A stretch of 64,000 nucleotides of DNA from JAJDUF01 sp965238265 (GCA_965238265.1 OZ250185.1:2232001-2296000), one strand, 5' to 3'. Shown: positions 8,039 to 17,364, counted from the stretch's first letter. Translations and numbers: made by a program. The notes: generated by a model not told the origin, from the letters alone.

Positions 8039-9070
8039 ATGCGTATTGCGATCAACGGATTCGGCCGCATCGGTCGGCAGGCTTTCAAGGCGCTGGGCGA
8101 GCGGCACCCCGACCTGGACATCGTCGCAATCAACGATCTCTTCGATAGCGCCACCAACGCCCATCTCCTCAAATACGACAGCAACTACGGAATGTTCGAC
8201 GGGACGATTGAAGCGACCGATGCGGGCCTGGTCGTGAACGGGCGGGAGATACAGGTCTTCTCGGAGCGCGAGTGGACCGACCTGCCATGGGGTGAGCTTG
8301 GTATTGATCTGGTCATCGAGGCGACCGGGGTGGGTACGGCGCGGGCGATGGCGAAAAAGCACCTGACGGCCGGCGCCGGGCAGGTGCTCATCTCCGCCCC
8401 GGCGACAGACGAGGACATTACGGTGGTGCTCGGTGTGAATGACGAGCAGTACGACCCTGAGCAGCACCGCATCGTCTCGAATGCGTCCTGCACGACGAAT
8501 GGGCTGGCGCCGGTCGTGAAGGTGCTCTGGGACAGCTTCGGGATCAGCAAAGGCGTGATGACCACCATCCACGCCTACACCAACTCCCAACAGGTGCTCG
8601 ACGTGGCGGGGCCGAAAGGCGCGGCCGACCGCGAGCTACGCGCCGGCGCTATGAACATCATCCCGACGAGCACCGGCGCCGCTCGTGCCGTGGCCCTCGT
8701 CCTCCCCGAGGTCAAGGGTATCGTGGACGGCTTGGCCTACCGGGTGCCGACGCCGACCGTGAGCATCGTCGAGTTCATCGCTGCTGTGCGCCGGACGACG
8801 GCGGTGGATGAAGTCAACGCAGCCCTGCGCGCTGCTGCCGCCGGCCGGATGGAGGGTGTGCTCGATGTCACCGACGCGCCGCTCGTTTCGATGGACCTCA
8901 AGGGCAACACGCACTCGTCCATCGTGGATTCGCAGTTGACGATGGTGATGGGCGGCGATCTCGTCAAGGTCGCGGCCTGGTACGACAACGAGTGGGGTTA
9001 CGCTTGCCGGGTGGCCGATGTCACGAATCTGATCGCCACCCGCATCCCGGCGGCCGCAGCCGCCAGCTAA
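8039..9070 (+). CDS. gap: glyceraldehyde-3-phosphate dehydrogenase, type I
   Basis: Phosphorylating GAPDH of glycolysis and gluconeogenesis: oxidises glyceraldehyde 3-phosphate with NAD(P) and phosphate to 1,3-bisphosphoglycerate. 343 residues, the normal length. The NAD-binding INGFGRIGR is at residues 4-12, the catalytic cysteine is in SNASCTTN, the phosphate-site STGAAR follows, and WYDNEWGYA is near the C-terminus. The ATG at 8039 has AAGGAG upstream. It is followed after 17 bases by pgk, so the two form an operon as in many bacteria. Confidence 0.97.
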   Translation: MRIAINGFGRIGRQAFKALGERHPDLDIVAINDLFDSATNAHLLKYDSNYGMFDGTIEATDAGLVVNGREIQVFSEREWTDLPWGELGIDLVIEATGVGTARAMAKKHLTAGAGQVLISAPATDEDITVVLGVNDEQYDPEQHRIVSNASCTTNGLAPVVKVLWDSFGISKGVMTTIHAYTNSQQVLDVAGPKGAADRELRAGAMNIIPTSTGAARAVALVLPEVKGIVDGLAYRVPTPTVSIVEFIAAVRRTTAVDEVNAALRAAAAGRMEGVLDVTDAPLVSMDLKGNTHSSIVDSQLTMVMGGDLVKVAAWYDNEWGYACRVADVTNLIATRIPAAAAAS

Positions 9071-9087
9071 CGGCGCAGCGAGGCGCG

Positions 9088-10269
9088 GTGAACAAGCAAA
9101 CCATCCGCGACGTCGCCGTAGCCCGGAAGCGGGTGCTCGTGCGCGTGGACTTCAATGTGCCACTCGACGGCACCCGGATCACGGACGACACGCGCATTCG
9201 AGCCGCGCTACCGACCATCAACGCCCTCCGCGCCGCCGGTGCGCGCGTCGTGCTGCTGTCCCATCTCGGCCGGCCCGAGGGCACCGTCGTCGCGGCGCTG
9301 CGTTTGGCCCCCGTCGCGGCCCGCCTGAGCGCGTTGCTGGGCACTGCGGTAGCCACCGGCGCCGCGTGCATCGGGCCGGCGGCCGCGGCCGTCGTCGCCG
9401 GCTTACGGCCGGGCGAGGTGGCGCTCCTCGAAAACGTGCGCTTCCATCCCGAAGAAGAGCGCAACGATCCGGCCTTTGCCCGTGCGCTCGCCCAGCTGGG
9501 TGACATCTACGTCAACGATGCCTTTGGCGCGGCCCATCGCGCCCATGCCTCGACGGAGGGTATCGCCCATGTGCTCCCAGCCGTCGCCGGCCTCCTGCTG
9601 GAGCACGAGCTGCGGGTGCTGGGCGATGCCCTAGAGCAGCCTGAGCGGCCGTTCGCGGCCATCATCGGCGGCACCAAGGTCTCGGACAAAATCGCGGTCA
9701 TTGACCACCTGCTGACGCGCGTGGACGAGCTGCTGATCGGTGGTGGCATTGCCAACACGTTTCTCCGCGCCCAAGGCTACGAAATCGGTCGCTCCCGGCA
9801 CGAGCCGAACAAGGTCGCACTCGCTGCCAAGCTGCTGCAGCGGGCCGGACAAGGCGACTGCGAGCTGCTGCTGCCGACCGATGTCGTGGTGGCGCCCGAA
9901 GCAGCGGCCGATGCTCCCCATCAGGTCGTTGCAGTGGACCAAGCGCCGGCCAACGGCATGATCCTGGACATCGGCCCGCAGACAATCCACCACTACGCGC
10001 AAGCCGTGGAGTCGGCACGCACCGTCATCTGGAACGGGCCGCTGGGGCTCTTCGAGCTCAAGCCGTTCTCCGCCGGCACCCGTGCGCTGGCCGCCGCCGT
10101 CGGCCACTGCCCCGGCACGACGATTGTGGGCGGTGGGGACTCCATTGCGGCCATCGAGCAGGCCGGTCTGAGCGACCGGATCACCCACGTCTCGACCGGC
10201 GGGGGCGCCTCGCTGGAGTTCTTGAGCGGGCGCACCCTACCCGGCGTCGCGGCCCTCGCCGAACGGTAG
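9088..10269 (+). CDS. pgk: phosphoglycerate kinase
   Basis: Transfers phosphate from 1,3-bisphosphoglycerate to ADP. 393 residues from a GTG at 9088; an upstream in-frame ATG at 8992 lies inside gap and would add unrelated sequence. Family blocks are in place: VLVRVDFNVPLDG near the N-terminus, LLSHLGRPEG, LLENVRFHPEEERND, VNDAFGAAHRAHAST, the hinge/IIGGTKVSDKI region, FIWNGPLG-type VIWNGPLGLFE and the C-terminal GGGDSIAAIE and STGGGASLEFL. Second gene of a gap-pgk operon. Confidence 0.97.
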   Translation: MNKQTIRDVAVARKRVLVRVDFNVPLDGTRITDDTRIRAALPTINALRAAGARVVLLSHLGRPEGTVVAALRLAPVAARLSALLGTAVATGAACIGPAAAAVVAGLRPGEVALLENVRFHPEEERNDPAFARALAQLGDIYVNDAFGAAHRAHASTEGIAHVLPAVAGLLLEHELRVLGDALEQPERPFAAIIGGTKVSDKIAVIDHLLTRVDELLIGGGIANTFLRAQGYEIGRSRHEPNKVALAAKLLQRAGQGDCELLLPTDVVVAPEAAADAPHQVVAVDQAPANGMILDIGPQTIHHYAQAVESARTVIWNGPLGLFELKPFSAGTRALAAAVGHCPGTTIVGGGDSIAAIEQAGLSDRITHVSTGGGASLEFLSGRTLPGVAALAER

Positions 10270-10299
10270 CCCTCAGCAGAGAGCCGCGCAAAGAGAACA

Positions 10300-10551
10300 A
10301 TGGCCTTCGACCTGTATCGTGAGGTGGCGCTGGCTTACGACTTGCCAGCAGAGGGATTGCGCCGCGGCGATGTGGCGACGGTGGTAGAACGTCTTCCGAC
10401 AGCAGCAGGTGAAGACGGCTACCTACTAGAGGAGGTCTTCAATGCCGTTGGCGAGACCGTAAAGGTAATCATGGTTCCGGCCTCGGCCCTTGAGCCGCTG
10501 ACGGCCGATAAGGTGTGGTCGGTGCGACCGCTGACGAGCGCTGTTCGCTGA
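10300..10551 (+). CDS. DUF4926 family small protein
   Basis: 83 residues of the compact beta-rich DUF4926 type: FDLYREVALAYDLPAEGLRRGDVATVVE, then a GYLLEEVFNAVGETVKVIMVPASALEPL segment. Members usually occur beside other small genes in toxin-antitoxin-like pairs; their activity is not known. It starts 30 bases after pgk and lies 20 bases before a UPF0175 gene, so the pair is likely a two-gene module. The ribosome-binding site is weak (AAAGAGAA). Confidence 0.7.
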   Translation: MAFDLYREVALAYDLPAEGLRRGDVATVVERLPTAAGEDGYLLEEVFNAVGETVKVIMVPASALEPLTADKVWSVRPLTSAVR

Positions 10552-10571
10552 CGGCCGTGAGGAGGTCACTG

Positions 10572-10814
10572 ATGCAAGTGACGATACCGGATGAATTGCG
10601 GCGGTTTCCGGATGACGGCGATCAGACGACGGATGCCGTCCTGACCTACTATGCTGTGCTCGGCCTCTACCAGGCCGGGCGCATTTCCGGTGGTAAGGCG
10701 GCCGAGATACTGGGTCTGCCGAAGTGGGACTTTCTGGAGCAGACGGCCGCAGCCGGAATCCCGTACATCCGGTACGCACCCGGCGAGCTGGCTCGCGAGC
10801 TCGAATCACAGTGA
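10572..10814 (+). CDS. UPF0175 family protein, probable antitoxin
   Basis: 80 residues, start at 10572 with GGAGG six bases upstream. The UPF0175 pattern is visible: MQVTIPDELRR, then LTYYAVLGLYQAGRISGGKAAEILGLPKWDFLEQTAAAGIPYIRY. The GKAAEILGLPKWDF helix-turn-helix-like part resembles DNA-binding antitoxins. No PIN toxin follows; the neighbour is DUF4926 on the upstream side. A MITE-like repeat begins 14 bases after the stop codon. Confidence 0.8.
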   Translation: MQVTIPDELRRFPDDGDQTTDAVLTYYAVLGLYQAGRISGGKAAEILGLPKWDFLEQTAAAGIPYIRYAPGELARELESQ

Positions 10815-10827
10815 GGTCGCGAGGCGC

Positions 10828-10911
10828 TGTTGACATTTCCCGGTCATTCCCGCTTCCGCCGGAATGACGCAAGGGGGTTGACGGCCCTGCCTTCTATCGC
10901 AAGTGTCAACA
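10828..10911. mobile_element. 84-bp MITE-like element (family F) with TGTTGACA termini
   Basis: Begins TGTTGACATTT and ends AAGTGTCAACA, i.e. imperfect 11-base terminal inverted repeats. It contains the family A hairpin (TCATTCCCGC..GCCGGAATGA at 10844-10866) and a distinctive right half (CAAGGGGGTTGACGGC then GCCTTCTATCGC). The right half recurs in opposite orientation at 48666-48711 and the left half at 45988-46012 and 63281-63299. No coding capacity. Confidence 0.65.
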
Positions 10912-11015
10912 CAATCTAGCACGGTCCAGGGGTGCAGCCGAATGGCCGGGACGCTAGAATCTTGACTGGCTGGTTCTTACCGATGGAGCAGTGACAGCCG
11001 TGTAGGGGCTGAGGA

Positions 11016-12011
11016 ATGCCTGCCAATCTGACGCCGATCTACTACGAGGCCGAGGAAGAGTACCGCCAGGCCGGCACCATCGAAGAGAAGCTGAAGGCAC
11101 TGCGCCGGATGCTGGCGGTCATGCCCAAGCACAAGGGCACCGATCATCTGCGGGCCGACCTCCGCACGCGGATGGCCAAGCTCCGGGACCAGGCCGAGAC
11201 GCAATCCCGCTCCGGGAGCCGCTGGAACCCCTACACGGTCCGCAAGGAGGGTGCGGGGCAGGTCGCGCTCGTCGGGCTGGCCAACGCCGGCAAATCGCAC
11301 CTCATGGCTGCGTTGACCGGGGCAAAGCCGCGCATCGCCGACTATCCGTACACCACGCTGGAACCCCAGCCGGCGATGCTCCTATACGAGAATGTCCACA
11401 TCCAGCTGGTGGACCTCCCGCCCATTGATATGCAGCACACCAACGGCTGGATACGGTCGCTGGTGCGGCAGGCGGACGTGCTCCTCGTCATCCTCGATCT
11501 TACGTCCGACCCGGTAGAGTCGCTTGAGCTGGTGCTGGAGGAGTTGACAACCATCGGCCTAGAGCCGGTCGTGCGGCTGTCAGCCAGCACTGACGGTGAG
11601 TTAGCGCAGTCAGCCGAGCCAAAGCGGACGCGCGTCGTCGCTACGCACCTGGACCTCCCCGGCGCTGAGGAGGCCGGCGCCTCCTTGCAGGCGCAGTATG
11701 GTCAGCGGTTCCCCACGCTGGCGGTCAGCGCGACTACCGGCGATGGGCTGGACGCGCTGGGCCGCTGGCTCTTCGCGGCCCTGGACATGGTGCGCGTCTA
11801 CACGCAGGCTCGGAGCCAGAAACCCGATTACGGTCGGCCGGTGGTGCTCCGCCGGGGCGCCACGCTCGAAACGCTGGCCGCAGCCTTGCACATCGAGTGG
11901 ATGGGCACGGTGAAGTACGCGCAAGTCTGGGGCAACGGCAAGTTCGACGGCCAGCACGTCAGCCGGACCTACGTGCTCGAAGACGGCGACACCATTGAGC
12001 TACGCATGTAG
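11016..12011 (+). CDS. OBG/DRG-type GTPase with C-terminal TGS domain
   Basis: 331 residues. N-terminal helical region (LTPIYYEAEEEYRQAGTIEEKLKALRRML), then a GTPase core with P-loop GLANAGKS near residue 87, the switch region DYPYTTLEPQPAML, G3 VDLPP and a G4-like THLD, then a C-terminal TGS domain (from about 268, ending VLEDGDTIELRM). The layout matches archaeal-type DRG and bacterial OBG relatives thought to act on ribosomes or tRNA. G3 reads DLPP rather than DxxG, as in several HflX/OBG-like paralogues. It stands alone behind a repeat-filled gap; GAGG just before ATG is a weak ribosome site. Confidence 0.85.
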   Translation: MPANLTPIYYEAEEEYRQAGTIEEKLKALRRMLAVMPKHKGTDHLRADLRTRMAKLRDQAETQSRSGSRWNPYTVRKEGAGQVALVGLANAGKSHLMAALTGAKPRIADYPYTTLEPQPAMLLYENVHIQLVDLPPIDMQHTNGWIRSLVRQADVLLVILDLTSDPVESLELVLEELTTIGLEPVVRLSASTDGELAQSAEPKRTRVVATHLDLPGAEEAGASLQAQYGQRFPTLAVSATTGDGLDALGRWLFAALDMVRVYTQARSQKPDYGRPVVLRRGATLETLAAALHIEWMGTVKYAQVWGNGKFDGQHVSRTYVLEDGDTIELRM

Positions 12012-12035
12012 CCCGGCTCCCAGCCACTACCCTTG

Positions 12036-13106
12036 TCAGGGGACCATAGAGGGGCTAGGTTGGCCTGAGCCTTCTGCACCACCTGCCGGTACGTTGCGGG
12101 TGTCCTTATTTCTGTGGAAATGCTGCACCAGCAACAACCCAATGGTCGTGATGGACACTATGACTATCCCTCCGTGGATGAAACGGAGCGCACCCGGAGG
12201 GAATGTATCCCATAAGGACCACACGGCGATGGTGAATCCGGTAAGCCCCAGCACTAAGTACGTGACAAGGACGGCGATACGCTGCTTGCTGGTTCTTACC
12301 TGAGCCATAAAGACGGCTATGATGGCATACACAAAAACACAGATAGCTGCGGTCCAGCCGGCTCTGATGAAATGCACCCCGATTTCTGCGCCAGAGAGGT
12401 GCCCGGCTGCCCACCATAGCGCATCCAGAATCTCCACGGCGATGATAGCCGTCAGGACATACATCACCCGGCGCACCACGTGGTAGATTCGATCCGGCCC
12501 GATCACCACAAGAGACAAGTATCCGGCATACGTTCCGCACAACCCGATGCCGATCAGCGAGAACATTGCCCTCCGAAGCTCGTTGGGGCCGCCCGCGAAA
12601 TCGGTCCAGACTTGCCAGATCATGATGAGTAGCCCCACGCTGAGCAGGGCCGCCCATATCACCGGAAGGTAGGCCAGGGCCGGCCAAAGCGCCCCGTCTC
12701 GGCCTTGATAGCTGTGGACGAGGTAGGAGTTGGCGGCAACACTCAACATTATCCCAACAATGATGAGCATGCTGAACAACAAGTCCGGAAGGTTTATGAA
12801 AGCGAGAGCAAAGCGGAGCGAGAGGAGGCCGATGATGGTCCACGTCAGGACGCCTACCGCAGCGGACCAAATCAATATCGGGGCCACAATTTCCAGGAAA
12901 CCACCGGATGTATCTATTTTCAGGAAGCGCCGGTATTTGCTCCTATCCTCACCTGTCGCCTCAGGAGCGTCATCCGGGCGCGGCCGGCTCTCGCCTGCGC
13001 TTGCCGTAACCAGAGCAGCATCCTCTGGGACAGGGGCGCCGCATCGCATGCAGAACTTGGCATCTTCAGCCAGCTGGGTGCCACAGTTCGAGCAGTGTCT
13101 GTTCAT
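12036..13106 (-). CDS. zinc-ribbon polytopic membrane protein
   Basis: 356 residues from the ATG at 13106 (GGAAGGAAGG upstream). Two CxxC pairs at residues 5/8 and 19/22 form a double zinc ribbon; an acidic linker follows and then about nine hydrophobic segments starting with the IVAPILIWSAAVGVLTWTII stretch. This is the common layout of zinc-ribbon-anchored membrane proteins of unknown function. The last residues (QPSPSMVP and the stop) are encoded by a family C repeat fragment (CTATGGTCCCCTGA at about 12036-12050), so the native C-terminus may have been replaced. It is convergent with the GTPase gene. Confidence 0.65.
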   Translation of the reverse strand: MNRHCSNCGTQLAEDAKFCMRCGAPVPEDAALVTASAGESRPRPDDAPEATGEDRSKYRRFLKIDTSGGFLEIVAPILIWSAAVGVLTWTIIGLLSLRFALAFINLPDLLFSMLIIVGIMLSVAANSYLVHSYQGRDGALWPALAYLPVIWAALLSVGLLIMIWQVWTDFAGGPNELRRAMFSLIGIGLCGTYAGYLSLVVIGPDRIYHVVRRVMYVLTAIIAVEILDALWWAAGHLSGAEIGVHFIRAGWTAAICVFVYAIIAVFMAQVRTSKQRIAVLVTYLVLGLTGFTIAVWSLWDTFPPGALRFIHGGIVIVSITTIGLLLVQHFHRNKDTRNVPAGGAEGSGQPSPSMVP

Positions 13107-13318
13107 TCGACTGCCTTCCTTCCCGCTGGCTGGCTGGGATTGCTGGTCCTCCCGGCAAGAAGCGCTTACTGGCCGTAGAGTACCTGAGTGAACGCTGCCG
13201 GACAAGGTATGCTGTGTCCGAGTCTGTGCGCGGTCGTCCGCGCATGACAGGTATGGTCAGCCCGGTAGATGCCCGCGACACACATCCCGGTGACTAGGCT
13301 TGACGTCACAGAGCCGAG

Positions 13319-14801
13319 GTGTTGCCGGCGAAGGGGGTATTGATCTTGCTTCGCTATGTGCTAGTCTTCGCGCTTGCTTCTGTCATCGTCGTCGGAATAA
13401 TCTTCGGGGTGGCGATATTCTACGACGATACCGCGCCCGCGCCACGCTCCGCCGAGGCGCCAACGTCGGTGCCCATCCCCACTGCCACTTCAGCGGCTGT
13501 GTCGCGCCCAACTGCCACCCTAATGACGGTGCCACAGCCCACGACCATGCCCAAACCAACGGCCACATCTCATCCAACGGGCGAGCCAGTGCCCACCCAA
13601 ACGTCGGTGCCCCGACTGACGGCCACCTCACGCCCCGATCCGACGACCACGCCCAACCTCACGGCGACGGCTACTGTGGCGGTAGACCGGGCCGCGCTGG
13701 TCACGCTCTACAATGCCACGGACGGCGCAAACTGGCGTCGAAAAAGGAATTGGTTGAGCGACGCGCCGATCCGTACATGGCACGGTGTCACCACTGACGG
13801 CAGCGGTCGTGTCGTTAAGTTGGATCTCAACGACAACGAGTTGAATGGAGCGATCCCGGCGGAGTTGGGCAACCTCACCAACCTGCGAGTGCTGCAACTC
13901 ACGCGGAACGAGTTGAGTGGGGCAATCCCAGCCGCACTAGGCGATCTCACTAACCTGCGATGGCTGGACCTCTCCGGCAACCAGTTGAGTGGGGATATTC
14001 CGGCGGAGTTGGGTCGGCTCACCAGCCTGGAAGAGCTTGAGCTACAGGGTAACCAATTGAGCGGAACGATCCCGGCGGAACTGGGCCAACTCACCAAGCT
14101 GACACGGCTGTACCTCTCCGAGAACCAGTTGAGTGGGTGTATTCCGGCGGCGCTGCGGTCCGTCGGCAGGAATGACTTGCGCCGTCTAGGCCTGCCGTAC
14201 TGCAGCACCATATCGCCATCCGCTGCACAACGTCGAACAACCTCGCGGGAGCCAGCCACGCCACAGCCCCCCGCGGCCACACCTTATCCAACGACCGAAC
14301 CGGTACCCACGCCCGTGTCCAAGGCCACGCCCTATCCCGCTGGCGACCCTGAAGTCTACAGCGCGATTTGGCGGGGCAGCAGTGCAAGGTTGCAGGCGCT
14401 TGTCAATGAAGGCAGGGATGTCAACGCCAGCAATGACCAAGGCGATCCGTTCCTGTACACCGCGATATGGCGGGCCTCTCCTGGGAAAATTCTCGTGGCC
14501 GCCGCGACGTTGACGCGCGGGACCTAACGATGGCTGTATACGGCGATTTGGCGGGACAAGTAGAGGCGCGAAGATTCTCGTGGCCGCCGGTGCGGACGTG
14601 AACGCGCGGGACCATGATAACGATCCGCTCCTGTATACGGCGATTTGGCGGGACAAGACAGAGGCGCTGAAGATTCTCGTGGCCGCTGGCGCGGACGTGA
14701 ATGCAAGACGGGCCAATGGCGAGTCGCTCCTGTCCACGGCACGTTGGAGAGGCACCGATGAAATTGTGCGGATTCTCCTAGGTGCCGGGGCTAAAGAATA
14801 G
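13319..14801 (+). pseudogene. LRR-ankyrin secreted/anchored protein, frameshifted in the ankyrin tail
   Basis: One reading frame (13319-14527) encodes a hydrophobic N-terminal anchor, a Pro/Thr-rich linker with repeated PTAT motifs, then four to five plant-type leucine-rich repeats (LxxNxLSGxIPAELGxLTxL, about residues 160-285) preceded by a LVTLYNATDGANW block. After a second Pro-rich linker come ankyrin-like units (DPFLYTAIWR). The frame then fails, and the next 99-base units continue in another frame (14580-14801: DPLLYTAIWRDKTEALKILVAAGADVNAR). Comparing units shows several small deletions between 14500 and 14575, so at least two frame breaks. Start is uncertain: GTG 13319, or TTG 13346 behind AAGGGGG. 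Such eukaryote-like repeats are typical of host-interacting bacteria. Confidence 0.7.
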
Positions 14802-15228
14802 TTGCGGACTTTCATTAGAGTCGCACGTTGGCGATACGGTGCAGATTAATGGGGTTGTCCACCGGGCCAACCGGGCCGTAGGCTCCGTCGGACGGGCATG
14901 GCAGCCTAGACTGGCTGTGGCTGCTCTCCGGCGAGCGATTCCATAGTCAGGCCTCCTGGCCTCGATCCGGGCGCGTTATCTGAAGGAAGGATAAGCCGGT
15001 GGATTCTTGGGCTGCCCCGGCAATATCCGATCGAGACTGTGGCCCGGGTACTGCTCCCGTCCGGTGTGTCACCTGCCCCTTGTGCAACCTGCACAAACGA
15101 CGGTGAGCCGGTTCGGATACATCACACGTCGTCCGGCAACGGCCGCTCGCGTATTCTCTGATCCAGAAGTGCTGCTCGCCAGTTCTTGCCGAGAGAAGCA
15201 GCAATCCTAGCCAACCGGAGGAGAAGGG
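14802..15228. other. 427-bp non-coding stretch upstream of the amt region
   Basis: No convincing gene on either strand. One notable element is the dyad TTGTGCA-acc-TGCACAA at 15080-15096, which could be an operator or the core of a family E-like hairpin. I saw no recognised riboswitch. Confidence 0.4.
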
Positions 15229-15324
15229 ATGCCACCAGAAGCCATCATCGGAGTAGCAGTGTTCGCCGGACTCTTCACCCTCTGGACCATCGCACCGAGC
15301 CTTATTCGCAGACGCAGCAAGTAG
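15229..15324 (+). CDS. 31-residue single-span membrane peptide upstream of amt
   Basis: ATG at 15229 with a strong GGAGGAGAAGGG six bases upstream, ending TAG. The peptide is PEAIIGVAVFAGLFTLWTIA followed by PSLIRRRSK, a single hydrophobic helix with a positively charged C-terminus, so an inside-facing tail is expected. It lies 160 bases before the ammonium transporter start in the same direction. No family recognised. It could be a transporter-associated small subunit or unrelated. Confidence 0.55.
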   Translation: MPPEAIIGVAVFAGLFTLWTIAPSLIRRRSK

Positions 15325-15485
15325 CCGGCGCAGCCCCGACCCACCTCAGAGCTTCAATGCCGCGGGTTCGCGTCAACCCACAACCTCAGTAGCGCTCTCG
15401 CCCTATCCGCATATGTCCCTATCGCTCGTAGTCCCTGGCTATTCCTTGCCGCTCGCGCTGGGACTTGGACAAAGGAGGAGGACGG

Positions 15486-16919
15486 ATGAACGACCGCAGG
15501 AACTATCGGCAGGATCGGGCTAGGAGCCGCCCGGCAACGAGACGCTGGTCGCGGGCCGGCCTGCTTCTGGGCACGCTCGGACTCGCCTTGGCTCCGACTG
15601 CTGTGCTGGCGGCCGGCGATCCTACGGGCGGTGATCCCGGCAGCCAGGATGCGCTACGCGCGGCGAACTTCTCGTGGGTACTCGTGGCCGCTTTCCTCGT
15701 GTTCTTCATGCAGGCCGGTTTCGCCTTCCTGGGCGCCGGCTTTATTCGCGCCAAGAACACGGTCAACTACCTCACCAAGAGCTTCCTCGACTTCTGCATG
15801 GCCTCGCTCTCGTATTGGGCGTTCGGCTTTGCCCTGATGTGGGGTGGCTCCAAGGCGGCCTCCGGTCTCGATGACGGGAACGCGATCATCGGCTACTCCG
15901 GGTTCTTCCTGACCGGCGACGCCTACGACGTGGATACGATCCTGAGCTGGTTCTTCCAGATGGTCTTTGCCGCGACGGCCGCAACCATCGTCGCCGGCGC
16001 CGTAGCCGAGCGCACCAAGGTCAACGCCTACCTCGCCTATAGCTTCATTGTCGGCGCGCTCATCTACCCGATCTACGGCCACTGGGTCTGGGGCGGCGGC
16101 TGGCTCGGCAGCTTAGAGCTAGGGGCCGGCGTGAAGGACTTTGCCGGTAGCGGCGTCGTTCATGCCGTCGGTGGACTGGTCGGACTAGCTGGTGCCTGGA
16201 TGGTCGGGCCGCGGATTGGCAAGTTCAATGCGGACGGCACCCCCAACCGCATCCGCGGCCACAACATGATGTACGTCTTGATGGGCACGTTCATCCTGTT
16301 CTTCGGCTGGTTCGGGTTCAACCCCGGCAGCACGCTCGCCGCCGGTGATCTGCGGATCGCCGTGATCGCCACGAATACCTTCCTGGCCGGCGCTACCGGC
16401 GCCGTCGTGGCCATGTACATCACGATGGTACGCAGCGGTGGCAAGGTGGACCTGGAGATGTCCTGCAATGGCGCCCTGGCCGGGCTGGTCGGCATCACGG
16501 CGCCGTGCGCCTACGTCGCGCCGTGGGCCGCGGTAGTGATCGGCGCGATTGCGGCCGTGGTGCTCATCCTGAGCTTGTCGTTCGTCGAGCGCGTGCTCAA
16601 GGTGGACGATCCGGTCGGCGCCGTCTCCGTCCACGGTGCCAACGGGCTGTGGGGGCTGCTGGCGGTCGGTATCTTCGCCGACGGCACCTACGGTGACGTG
16701 AAGGGCTTGATCGTCGGCGACGTGGGGCAGTTGCTCGCCCAGCTCGTGGATGTCGGCGTGGTGCTCGTCTGGGGCTTAGGCACCGGCTTTATCCTGTTCG
16801 GTATTCTCAAGGCCACGATGGGGCTGCGGGCCTCGGAGGCAGAGGAGCTTGCGGGCCTCGACGTACCGGAGCATGGGGCCGAGGCCTATCCCGCCGACAC
16901 GACGGCGACGACGGCCTGA
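15486..16919 (+). CDS. amt: ammonium transporter
   Basis: Amt/MEP/Rh channel for ammonium uptake across the inner membrane. 477 residues from the ATG at 15486, which follows AAAGGAGGAGG; an in-frame ATG seven codons earlier overlaps that ribosome site. An N-terminal signal peptide (ending APTAVLAAG) precedes the eleven membrane helices usual for the family. Recognisable blocks are FFMQAGFAFLGAGFIRAKNTVNYLTKSF, GHWVWGGGWL, DFAGSGVVHAVGG, FGWFGFNPGS and VDDPVGAVSVHGANGLWG, including the pore histidines (VVHAVGG and SVHGANG). No glnK follows, which is unusual for amt loci. Confidence 0.95.
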   Translation: MNDRRNYRQDRARSRPATRRWSRAGLLLGTLGLALAPTAVLAAGDPTGGDPGSQDALRAANFSWVLVAAFLVFFMQAGFAFLGAGFIRAKNTVNYLTKSFLDFCMASLSYWAFGFALMWGGSKAASGLDDGNAIIGYSGFFLTGDAYDVDTILSWFFQMVFAATAATIVAGAVAERTKVNAYLAYSFIVGALIYPIYGHWVWGGGWLGSLELGAGVKDFAGSGVVHAVGGLVGLAGAWMVGPRIGKFNADGTPNRIRGHNMMYVLMGTFILFFGWFGFNPGSTLAAGDLRIAVIATNTFLAGATGAVVAMYITMVRSGGKVDLEMSCNGALAGLVGITAPCAYVAPWAAVVIGAIAAVVLILSLSFVERVLKVDDPVGAVSVHGANGLWGLLAVGIFADGTYGDVKGLIVGDVGQLLAQLVDVGVVLVWGLGTGFILFGILKATMGLRASEAEELAGLDVPEHGAEAYPADTTATTA

Positions 16920-17364
16920 CCTGAGAAATCGCAGCGCCCCGACCGCCGTTCTTCAGCGGCCGGCTGTTCTGGGAGCAGCCGGGCGCTCGGCTTAACGGAG
17001 CGCCCACCGCCCGGGCAAGACTACGGAAAACCCAACAGCATCGCCTCGCCCGGTTGACAGAATGTCCTGCGATAGGCTGCTTTTGGCACCAACATTCCCC
17101 CTTGAGGAGAGTCTACCCCCAACCCCCTCTCTTCAGGGAAGAGGCTGCAGGTTGCCTTGATGACTCCCCTTCCCCGGAGGGAAGGGGCCGGGGGTTAGGT
17201 GGGATCAGGTACACGCCCCAGTTGAATAACCTACCCTTGTGAGGAGAGATACGGTCAGAAGGAGGAGCCTGAGCGAGCGTAGATCGACAGTGGTCGTCCG
17301 GTAGACAAGCATCCGACGGTGTAGACAGAACCCTCGTAAGCAACTTCCATGAAGGAGGAGTCAG
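16920..17364. other. 445-bp intergenic gap holding a family B repeat
   Basis: No gene seen. A TTGACA hexamer lies at 17054-17059 but without a good -10. The family B element at 17113-17200 occupies the middle. The last 20 bases hold GAAGGAGGAG, the ribosome site of the following lipoprotein. Confidence 0.4.
17113..17200. repeat. family B hairpin repeat
   Basis: Starts CTACCCCCAACCCCCTCT and ends GGGGCCGGGGGTTAGGT, so its ends are near-complementary, with internal CTTCAGGGAAG and CCCCGGAGGGAAGGGG arms. The same element occurs at 23571-23702, 27349-27439 and 54826-54873. Confidence 0.75.
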
